Assembly (NCBI GenBank): GCA_001603335.1
Contig: LUYR01000279.1
Span: forward strand, 1 to 8,726
DNA length: 8,726 bases
Reading direction: 5' to 3'
From: Rhodospirillales bacterium Alpha_05
GTDB taxonomy: Bacteria; Pseudomonadota; Alphaproteobacteria; Rhodospirillales; Rhodospirillaceae
A program made the position numbers and the translations under genes. This document shows, in pieces, positions 1-5,502 of this stretch (the first letter of the stretch is position 1; every line of letters begins with the position of its first letter). The notes beneath the pieces were generated by a model, which was given only the letters and a program-made list of their open reading frames with translations, had not been told where the DNA came from and did not search any database.

Positions 1-82
1 CCTGGGCACAGGCGGGCGTGGCGCAGGCGAGCGCAAGCGCAAGGGCGCAGACGGCGGAAACTGGGCGGAAGCGCGGAAACAC
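1..82 (-). CDS. N-terminus of an unidentified exported protein (partial)
   Basis: Only the first 27 codons lie in the window; the gene continues beyond the left edge. Read from GTG at 82, the peptide has a short basic start (FPRFR), a hydrophobic Ala/Leu core at about residues 9-20 and an ACA-Q cleavage motif at about residues 24-27. That is a textbook Sec signal peptide, so the product is probably periplasmic or outer-membrane. The GTG is preceded by GGAG with a 9-base spacer. An in-frame ATG at 151 would add 23 residues ahead of the signal peptide, which is less likely for an exported protein. The gene lies downstream of, and in the same direction as, the YhhQ-type gene. No mature sequence is visible, so no function can be given. 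Confidence 0.6.
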   Translation of the reverse strand, partial: MFPRFRPVSAVCALALALACATPACAQ

Positions 83-176
83 CGGGCGGAACTCCGTCGA
101 ACGGTCAACGGCGAGGCCTGCGCGAAACGCACGCCTCCCGGCCCAAACCATAGCCCCAGGCCCTTAACAAAGCGAT

Positions 177-198
177 AAAAACCGCCGCCTCAGGCGCG
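177..198 (-). terminator. Possible weak intrinsic terminator after the YhhQ-type gene
   Basis: On the minus strand, CGCC and GGCG pair around a TGA loop that is the stop codon itself. They are followed by GCGG and a run of five T (plus-strand A run at 177-181). The core stem is only 4 bp, although upstream CCGC could pair with GCGG to lengthen it. The U-tract supports termination but the stem is short, so read-through into the exported-protein gene is possible. Confidence 0.35.
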
Positions 199-708
199 CG
201 CGAAGCGGCCGCGGACGATGCCGCCGTAGGGGGCGAGCATGAGGATCGCCATGCCGATCTTGACCGCGAAATCGCCCGCCGCCCAGCTCGCCCAGGGCAG
301 CCCCGACCCGGCGAAGGCGACGGAGAAGAACAGCGTGGTGTCGATCGCCGAGCCGAGCACCGAGGAGGCGAGCGGCGCCTGCCACCAGCTCTTCTGCCGC
401 AGGCGGTTGAACACCGCGACGTCGAGGAGCTGTGCCGCGAGGAACGCCGCGCCCGACGCGAGGGCGATGCGCGGCGTGCTCAGGCCAGCCGAGATCGCCA
501 CCGCGAAGACGAAGCCCCAGCGCGCGATCCGCCGCGCCGCCACCGGGCCATGGGCGCGGTTGGTGAGGTCGGTGATGAAGAACGCCAGCGGATAGGTGAG
601 CGCGCCCCAGGTCAGCCAGTCGTTGAGCGGGTACTGGACGAGCACGTTGGAGATCACCACCACGGCGATCATCGCGGCGACGGGGGCGAGGGTGCGGAAC
701 CGGTTCAC
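190..708 (-). CDS. yhhQ: Queuosine precursor transporter (YhhQ / VUT family, DUF165)
   Basis: A 172-residue integral membrane protein of the VUT/YhhQ family (COG1738). Characterised members import queuosine precursors such as preQ0/preQ1 across the inner membrane for tRNA wobble-base modification. The signature segment YPLAFFITDLTNR lies at about residues 39-51 and is followed by an Arg-rich cytoplasmic stretch. A later Asp-rich membrane segment (QLLDVAVFNRLR, then SAIDTTLFF) is also typical. About five to six hydrophobic segments are visible. I chose GTG at 708 because AAAGGA sits 9 bases upstream; a TTG at 741 would add 11 polar residues and lacks a convincing ribosome site. The protein is shorter than E. 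coli YhhQ (about 220 residues), mainly at the ends. The gene is divergent from mipZ. The family call is firm; the exact substrate is inferred. Confidence 0.88.
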   Translation of the reverse strand: MNRFRTLAPVAAMIAVVVISNVLVQYPLNDWLTWGALTYPLAFFITDLTNRAHGPVAARRIARWGFVFAVAISAGLSTPRIALASGAAFLAAQLLDVAVFNRLRQKSWWQAPLASSVLGSAIDTTLFFSVAFAGSGLPWASWAAGDFAVKIGMAILMLAPYGGIVRGRFARA

Positions 709-745
709 TGGCCGAAGTCCTTTATCGAAAGCGCATGACAAGCCT

Positions 746-769
746 GCCGGGTCTCAAGGGAAACCGGGC
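746..769 (-). other. Possible leader hairpin upstream of the YhhQ-type gene
   Basis: On the minus strand, GCCCGGT (plus 763-769) can pair with ACCCGGC (plus 746-752) as 3 bp, one C-C mismatch and 3 bp, around a 10-base loop. It lies 38 bases upstream of the GTG at 708, so it would be in the mRNA leader if transcription starts further upstream. I could not match it to the preQ1-I or preQ1-II riboswitch consensus, and it may be a chance pairing. Confidence 0.15.
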
Positions 770-799
770 ATGCGGGGCGGAAACAATCATGAAAGCCCG

Positions 800-813
800 C
801 CGCTGTCCAGCGG
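800..813. promoter_or_regulatory. 14-bp perfect dyad between yhhQ-like gene and mipZ
   Basis: CCGCTG-TC-CAGCGG is a perfect inverted repeat with 6-base arms. It sits in the divergent intergenic region and is either an operator-like site or a small hairpin (5-bp stem, 4-base loop). No regulator gene is adjacent on this side. Function is unknown. Confidence 0.25.
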
Positions 814-822
814 AATAGCTTG

Positions 823-865
823 GCCGGTGTTGCGCGCCGGTGTTGCGGAAGCCGAGTGTTGGCGG
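823..865. repeat. Short tandem direct repeat, two near-perfect copies and a degenerate third
   Basis: GCCGGTGTTGCGC at 823-835 is immediately followed by GCCGGTGTTGCGG at 836-848, which differs only in the last base. After AA, a diverged copy GCCGAGTGTTGGCGG follows at 851-865. The repeat lies upstream of mipZ in non-coding DNA, roughly 55-95 bases before the start. It could be iterons for a regulator or a simple slippage duplication; the sequence does not say which. Confidence 0.6.
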
Positions 866-918
866 TACCTTGGGCGCGACCATCCGGAAGCGTAACGATC
901 GGGTGGGACGGGGGAATT

Positions 919-1722
919 TTGAGCAGCGTGACAGACGATAAGACCGCCCACGTGGTCGTGGTCGGCAACGAAAAGGGCGGCACCGGCAAATCCACCATCG
1001 CCATGCACATGGCGGTCGCGTTCGCCAATGCGGGCGGCCGGGTCGGCGTGGTCGATCTCGATCCGCGCCAGCGCTCGGTTTCGCGGTTCGTCGAGAATCG
1101 CCTGGAGACCGCGCGCAAGACCGGCGTTGCGCTCGCCGCGCCGACGGTCTACCCGATGTCCGGGCAGAGCATCGAGGAGCTTGCCGCGGTGGCGATGGCG
1201 GCGATCCGCGAGCAGGACCTGGTGATCATCGACACCCCCGGCTCTGCCACCGATCTTTCGAAGGCCGGGCACGTCTTCGCCGACACCCTGATCACCCCGT
1301 TGAACGACAGCTTCATCGACCTCGACGTGCTCGGTCGCGTCGAGCCGGAAACCTATAAGGTGCTGCGCCCGAGCCACTACGCCGAGCTGGTGTGGGAGAC
1401 GCGCAAGGAGCGCGCCATGGCCAACCGCGCGCCGCTGCGCTGGTTCGTCCTGCGCAATCGTCTTTCCCACCTCGATGCCCGCAACAAGCGCGCGATGGAG
1501 GAGGCGATCGCAGCCCTCGCCGCGCGCATCGGCTTCACCCCGGTGGCGGGGCTGGGCGAGCGGGTGATCTACCGCGAACTCTTCCTCTCCGGCCTAACCC
1601 TGCTCGATGTCCGCACTCCAGGCGTGGCAATCGATTTGTCGGTTTCCCATATAGCGGCGAGACAAGAGCTTCGCGCTCTTTTCAATGCCGTCGGCTTTAC
1701 CGATATAATTGCAGCGGCCTAA
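919..1722 (+). CDS. mipZ: Division-plane positioning ATPase MipZ
   Basis: A 267-residue ParA/MinD-superfamily P-loop ATPase. In Caulobacter, MipZ forms a bipolar gradient through ParB and blocks FtsZ polymerisation away from midcell. The deviant Walker A motif GNEKGGTGKS spans residues 16-25 with the signature lysine at K19. The switch segment VVDLDPRQRS is at about 44-53, Walker B LVIIDTPG at 101-108 and PLNDSFIDLD at 127-136. The MipZ-specific ends VIYRELF (216-222) and ARQELRAL are near the C-terminus. Length matches the Caulobacter protein (about 274). Start is TTG at 919 behind GGGGGA with a tight spacer; GTG at 928 is a good alternative and gives 264 residues. Longer upstream starts add non-conserved sequence. 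parA/parB are not in the window. The family call is firm and the start is uncertain. Confidence 0.93.
   Translation: MSSVTDDKTAHVVVVGNEKGGTGKSTIAMHMAVAFANAGGRVGVVDLDPRQRSVSRFVENRLETARKTGVALAAPTVYPMSGQSIEELAAVAMAAIREQDLVIIDTPGSATDLSKAGHVFADTLITPLNDSFIDLDVLGRVEPETYKVLRPSHYAELVWETRKERAMANRAPLRWFVLRNRLSHLDARNKRAMEEAIAALAARIGFTPVAGLGERVIYRELFLSGLTLLDVRTPGVAIDLSVSHIAARQELRALFNAVGFTDIIAAA
1704..1709 (+). promoter_or_regulatory. Perfect TATAAT box in the 3' end of mipZ, candidate galU promoter
   Basis: TATAAT occurs in an AT-rich patch that stands out from the surrounding GC-rich coding sequence. The hexamer 17 bases upstream, TTCAAT at 1681-1686, matches only three of six -35 bases. If used, transcription would begin near 1716 and give galU a leader of about 115 bases. 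The match is partly constrained by coding for Asp-Ile-Ile. Confidence 0.3.
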
Positions 1723-1794
1723 TCCTCGAAGATGTCACCGGCCGGGCCTGGACTTCCCCGCGCGCCCGTGCTTAAACCCGTTCACCCGCGTCGT

Positions 1795-1808
1795 AATTCG
1801 GCGGAATT
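1795..1808. promoter_or_regulatory. Small inverted repeat upstream of galU
   Basis: AATTC-GGCG-GAATT forms a 5-bp dyad with a 4-base loop, 23 bases before the galU start and 12 bases before its GGAGG ribosome site. It could be an operator half-site pair or a weak leader hairpin. The rest of the 109-base mipZ-galU gap (1723-1831) shows no convincing terminator. Confidence 0.2.
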
Positions 1809-1831
1809 CAACAAACAGTTGGAGGCAGTTC

Positions 1832-2704
1832 ATGGGTCATCGCGTTCGCAAGGCAGTGTTTCCGGTCGGCGGTTTGGGGACACGCTTCCTCCCCGCGACC
1901 AAGGTGATGCCCAAGGAAATGCTGACCGTGGTTGACAAGCCGTTGATCCAGTATGCGGTCGAGGAAGCCGCCGCCGCCGGGTGCGAGCATTTCGTCTTCG
2001 TCACCGCGCGCGGCAAGGGCGCGCTCGAAGACCACTTCGACGCCGCGCCCGAGCTCGAGCGCCAGCTCGAAGAGAAGCACAAGGACGAAGCCCTCGACGC
2101 GGTGCGCAAGTACCTGCCGAAGACCGGCCAGATCAGCTACGTCCGCCAGACCAACCCGATCGGCCTCGGCCACGCGGTGTGGTGCGCGCGTCACATCGTC
2201 GGCAACGAGCCGTTCGCGGTGCTGCTGCCCGACGACCTGATCCTCGCCGACATCCCCTGCCTCAAGCAGATGGCCGACGTTTACGAAAACGTGGGCGGCC
2301 ACCTCGTTGCCTCGGAGGACGTGCCGCGCGAGCACACCCAGCGTTACGGCATCCTCGACGTCGAGACCGACGACGGCACCCTCGCCAAGGCCAAGGGCCT
2401 GGTGGAAAAGCCGAAACCGGAGGAAGCGCCCTCCACCCTGTCGATCATCGGCCGCTATATTCTCGACCCGGTGGTGTTCACGCCGCTGGACAAGGGCGTG
2501 CGCGGCGCGGGTAACGAGATTCAGCTCACCGACGCGATGGCGGTGACGATGAACATGGTGCCGTTCCATGGCCTGCGCTTCGCCGGAAAGCGCTTCGACT
2601 GCGGCGACAAGGTCGGCTTCGTCGAGGCCAACGTCGCCTTCGCGCTGAAGCGCCCGGAAATGGAGGCGCAGGTTCGCGCCGCCCTGAAAACCCTGATGGC
2701 CTGA
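1832..2704 (+). CDS. galU: UTP-glucose-1-phosphate uridylyltransferase GalU
   Basis: A 290-residue cytoplasmic enzyme that makes UDP-glucose and pyrophosphate from UTP and glucose-1-phosphate. The N-terminal nucleotide-binding signature GGLGTRFLPATKVMPKEM covers residues 13-30, followed by the conserved VDKPLIQYAVEEA. Later hallmarks are the LLPDDLIL metal/nucleotide loop, LVEKP, IIGRYIL and the GNEIQLTDA sugar-binding segment, with FDCGDKVGFVEA near the C-terminus. Length and motif order match bacterial GalU. The ATG has GGAGG 6 bases upstream; longer in-frame upstream starts run through non-conserved sequence. It is the first gene of a three-gene cluster with ugd 28 bases downstream, so its UDP-glucose is most likely channelled to UDP-glucuronate and glycan synthesis. 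Confidence 0.97.
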   Translation: MGHRVRKAVFPVGGLGTRFLPATKVMPKEMLTVVDKPLIQYAVEEAAAAGCEHFVFVTARGKGALEDHFDAAPELERQLEEKHKDEALDAVRKYLPKTGQISYVRQTNPIGLGHAVWCARHIVGNEPFAVLLPDDLILADIPCLKQMADVYENVGGHLVASEDVPREHTQRYGILDVETDDGTLAKAKGLVEKPKPEEAPSTLSIIGRYILDPVVFTPLDKGVRGAGNEIQLTDAMAVTMNMVPFHGLRFAGKRFDCGDKVGFVEANVAFALKRPEMEAQVRAALKTLMA

Positions 2705-2732
2705 CGCCACACGACCTGAGGAGGGATCGCAT

Positions 2733-4088
2733 ATGCGGATCGCGATGATTGGAACCGGCTACGTCGGGCTGGTGTCGGGAACCTGTTTTTCCGAATTCGG
2801 CGTCGACGTGGTTTGCGTCGACAAGGACGTGTCCAAGATCGAACGCCTGAAAAAGGGTGAGATTCCGATCTTCGAACCGGGCCTCGACGCGCTCGTCGCC
2901 TCCAACGTCAAGGCCGGGCGCTTGTCGTTCTCGACCGATCTCGCGAGCGCGGTGAAGGGCGCCGACGCGGTGTTCATCGCCGTCGGCACGCCGTCGCGCC
3001 GCGGCGACGGCCACGCCGACCTCTCCTACGTCTACGCCGCCGCCGAGGAGATCGCCCACGCGCTCGACAACTACACCGTGGTGGTGACCAAATCTACGGT
3101 GCCGGTGGGCACCGGCCGCGAGGTCGAGGCGATCATCCGCAAGATCCGCCCCGACGTCGACGTCGTCTCGAACCCCGAATTCCTGCGCGAGGGTTCGGCG
3201 ATCAACGACTTCATGCGCCCCGACCGCGTCGTCATCGGCACCGATTCCGAGCGCGCGCGGGAGGTGATGCGCCAGCTTTACCGCGTCCTCTACCTGATCG
3301 AAAAGCCGATCGTCTTCACCAACCGCGAGACCTCGGAGCTGATCAAGTACGCGGGCAACGCCTTCCTCGCGATGAAGATCACCTTCATCAACGAGATCGC
3401 CGACCTCTGCGAGGCGGTGGGCGCGGACGTGCACGACGTGGCGCGCGGCATCGGCCTCGACGGCCGCATCGGCCGCAAGTTCCTCCACCCCGGCCCCGGC
3501 TACGGCGGCTCGTGCTTCCCCAAGGACACGCTTGCCCTGGTGCGCACCGCGCGCGACCACGACAGCCCGATGCGCCTGATCGAAACCACCGTCGAGGTCA
3601 ACGACACCCGCAAGAAGGCCCTCGCGGGCCGCGTTGCGGATGCGGTCGGCGGCGACCTCGCGGGCAAGCGGGTGGCGGTGCTCGGCCTGACCTTCAAGCC
3701 CAACACCGACGACATGCGCGACAGCCCGAGCCTGGACCTGATCCCGGCGTTGATCGAAGCGGGCGCCTCGGTGCACGCCTTCGACCCGGAAGGCACGGCG
3801 GAAGCCAAGCGCCTGCTGCCGGGCGGGGTGATCTACGCCGAGGACGCCTACGACACCATGGACGGCGCCGACGTGCTGGTGATCGTCACCGAATGGAACG
3901 CCTTCCGCGCACTCGACCTCGCGCGGGTGAAGTCGCTGATGGCCGCGCCGACGATCGTTGATTTGCGCAACATCTACGAGCCGCGCGACATGATCGAGAA
4001 GGGCTTCGCCTACACCTGCGTCGGTCGCCCCGTGCCCGAAGCGCCGCACCTCCGCGCCGTGCCGAAGGCGGTCGAGGGGGCCGGTTGA
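2733..4088 (+). CDS. ugd: UDP-glucose 6-dehydrogenase
   Basis: A 451-residue cytoplasmic enzyme that oxidises UDP-glucose to UDP-glucuronate with two NAD+. The N-terminal Rossmann fold opens with IGTGYVG at residues 6-12. STVPVGT and NPEFLREGSA (catalytic-region Glu at 149) follow. The central helix ETSELIKYAGNAFLA carries the conserved Lys at 205, and the GPGYGGSCFPKD motif places the catalytic thioester Cys at 261. The C-terminal UDP-binding domain shows LGLTFKPNTDDMRDSPS. All expected catalytic residues are present and the length is usual. AGGAGG lies 8 bases before the ATG. The stop codon overlaps the start of the mutase gene (TTGA), so translation of the two is probably coupled. Confidence 0.97.
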   Translation: MRIAMIGTGYVGLVSGTCFSEFGVDVVCVDKDVSKIERLKKGEIPIFEPGLDALVASNVKAGRLSFSTDLASAVKGADAVFIAVGTPSRRGDGHADLSYVYAAAEEIAHALDNYTVVVTKSTVPVGTGREVEAIIRKIRPDVDVVSNPEFLREGSAINDFMRPDRVVIGTDSERAREVMRQLYRVLYLIEKPIVFTNRETSELIKYAGNAFLAMKITFINEIADLCEAVGADVHDVARGIGLDGRIGRKFLHPGPGYGGSCFPKDTLALVRTARDHDSPMRLIETTVEVNDTRKKALAGRVADAVGGDLAGKRVAVLGLTFKPNTDDMRDSPSLDLIPALIEAGASVHAFDPEGTAEAKRLLPGGVIYAEDAYDTMDGADVLVIVTEWNAFRALDLARVKSLMAAPTIVDLRNIYEPRDMIEKGFAYTCVGRPVPEAPHLRAVPKAVEGAG

Positions 4089-5476
4089 GCGGCCAGGCGC
4101 ATCGCTTCGACCCGGCGATCCTGCGTGACTACGATATCCGGGGCGTCGTCGGTCGCAACCTGCGCATCGCCGACGCCGTCGCCCTCGGCATGGCGTTCGG
4201 CTCGACCCTGGTGGAAAAGGGCGGCCGCAACGTCGTCGTCGGCCGCGACGGGCGCCTGAGCTCGCCCGACCTCGCCGAGGCGCTGCTCGACGGTCTCACC
4301 GCCACCGGCGTCGACGTTTGGCGGATCGGCTGCGGCCCGACGCCGATGCTCCACTTCGCCGTCGCCGAGCTGGGCGCGGACGCGGGGATCATGGTCACCG
4401 CGTCGCACAATCCGGCGAACCACAACGGCTTCAAGATGACGCTGCTCGGCAAGCCGTTCTTCGGCCCCGACATCCGCGCCCTCGGCCGCCGCGCCGAGGC
4501 GGGAAAATTCGTCTCCGGCGAAGGCTCGGTGGAGAAGTACGACGTCTCCGAGGCCTACGTCGCGCGCCTGCTCAAGGGTTTCCGCGCCGGGCGCGACCTG
4601 CACGCTGTGTGGGATTGCGGCAGCGGCGCGACCGGGCCGACGGTCAAGGCGCTGGTGCAGGGCCTGCCGGGTCGCCACACCGTGCTGTTCGACGACGTCG
4701 ACGGCGCGTTCCCGCACCATCACCCCGATCCGACGGTGCCGGAGAACCTCGCGCACCTGATCGCGGCGATGCAACGGACCGGCGCGGACGTCGGCTTCGC
4801 CTTCGACGGCGACGGCGACCGGATCGGCGTGGTCGACGACCAGGGCGAGATCCTCTGGGGCGACCGCATCCTCGCGCTGCTCGCCGCCGACGTGCTGGCG
4901 CGCCATCCGGGCGCGACGATCCTCGGCGACGTCAAGGCGAGCCGCATTCTCTTCGACGAAATCCGCCGCCTCGGCGGCAACCCGGTGATGACCCGCAGCG
5001 GCCATTCGGTGATCCGCACCCGCCTCGCGCAGTTGGGCGCGCCGCTGGCGGGCGAAATGAGCGGTCATATCTTCTATGGCGACGACTATTACGGCTACGA
5101 CGACGGCCTCTACGCCGCGGTGCGCCTGCTCGAAGCCTTGGGCGCGCGCAAGGAGAGCCTCGCCGCCTGGCACGGCGCGTTGCCGCGCCTGTGGAACACC
5201 CCGGAAATCCGCATCCCCTGCGACGACGAAACCAAGTTCGCGGTGGTCGACGCGATTGCCGCAGCGCTCAACGCCGAGGGCGTGGGGTTCAACGACATCG
5301 ACGGCGTGCGGGTCGACGAGGAATTCGGCTGGTGGCTGGTGCGCGCCTCCAACACCCAGGCCGAGCTGGTGATCCGCTGCGAGGCGACCACCCTCGAAGG
5401 CCTGGGCGAGGCCAAGGCGCGCCTCGCCGCGCGCCTCCAGGCGGCAGGCATGGCGGTGCCCGAAGCCCTCCGCTAA
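4085..5476 (+). CDS. algC: Phosphomannomutase/phosphoglucomutase (AlgC type)
   Basis: A 463-residue alpha-D-phosphohexomutase that interconverts the 6- and 1-phosphates of glucose and mannose. The phosphoserine motif TASHNP has its Ser at 107, the metal loop DGDGDR has Asp at 241, 243 and 245, the sugar-specificity motif GEMSGH covers 323-328, and the phosphate-binding loop RASNT starts at 420. These match Pseudomonas AlgC residue for residue with an offset of one, which supports dual PMM/PGM activity. Start is TTG at 4085, overlapping the ugd stop by four bases, with GAGGGGG 4 bases upstream. In this cluster it would supply glucose-1-phosphate to GalU. It converges on the TRAP operon with 4 bases between stop codons. 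An equivalent symbol would be manB or pgm. Confidence 0.95.
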   Translation: MSGQAHRFDPAILRDYDIRGVVGRNLRIADAVALGMAFGSTLVEKGGRNVVVGRDGRLSSPDLAEALLDGLTATGVDVWRIGCGPTPMLHFAVAELGADAGIMVTASHNPANHNGFKMTLLGKPFFGPDIRALGRRAEAGKFVSGEGSVEKYDVSEAYVARLLKGFRAGRDLHAVWDCGSGATGPTVKALVQGLPGRHTVLFDDVDGAFPHHHPDPTVPENLAHLIAAMQRTGADVGFAFDGDGDRIGVVDDQGEILWGDRILALLAADVLARHPGATILGDVKASRILFDEIRRLGGNPVMTRSGHSVIRTRLAQLGAPLAGEMSGHIFYGDDYYGYDDGLYAAVRLLEALGARKESLAAWHGALPRLWNTPEIRIPCDDETKFAVVDAIAAALNAEGVGFNDIDGVRVDEEFGWWLVRASNTQAELVIRCEATTLEGLGEAKARLAARLQAAGMAVPEALR

Positions 5477-5502
5477 CCCCTCACATCAGGAGGTTGGGGA
5501 GG
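5467..5502. terminator. Imperfect dyad spanning both convergent stop codons
   Basis: CCTCC at 5467-5471 can pair with GGAGG at 5498-5502. Inside these, CCCCTC can pair with GAGG-TT-GG, leaving small internal loops. The hairpin would form in transcripts from either side, covering the stop codons of the mutase gene and dctM. There is no U-tract on either strand, so it is at best a weak or Rho-assisted bidirectional terminator. Confidence 0.3.

Noticed and set aside
820..918. Extended N-terminus for MipZ from a TTG at 820
   Set aside because: The added 33 residues are not conserved, translate the direct-repeat DNA and have no ribosome site. The family begins a few residues before the Walker A strand.
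709..918. Possible riboswitch (preQ1 or cobalamin) in the yhhQ-mipZ intergenic region
   Set aside because: I compared both strands with the preQ1-I and preQ1-II cores and with the cobalamin box and found no convincing match. A covariance-model search would be decisive.
1723..1831. Intrinsic terminator after mipZ
   Set aside because: The GGCC/GGGCC stretch at 1740-1750 can pair only weakly and is not followed by a T-run.
2526..4049. Long open frame (507 codons) on the minus strand opposite ugd
   Set aside because: Antisense mirror of a strongly conserved gene in GC-rich DNA. Its protein is a His/Arg/Val-rich string with no recognisable domain, no ribosome site, and its codons follow the complement of ugd.
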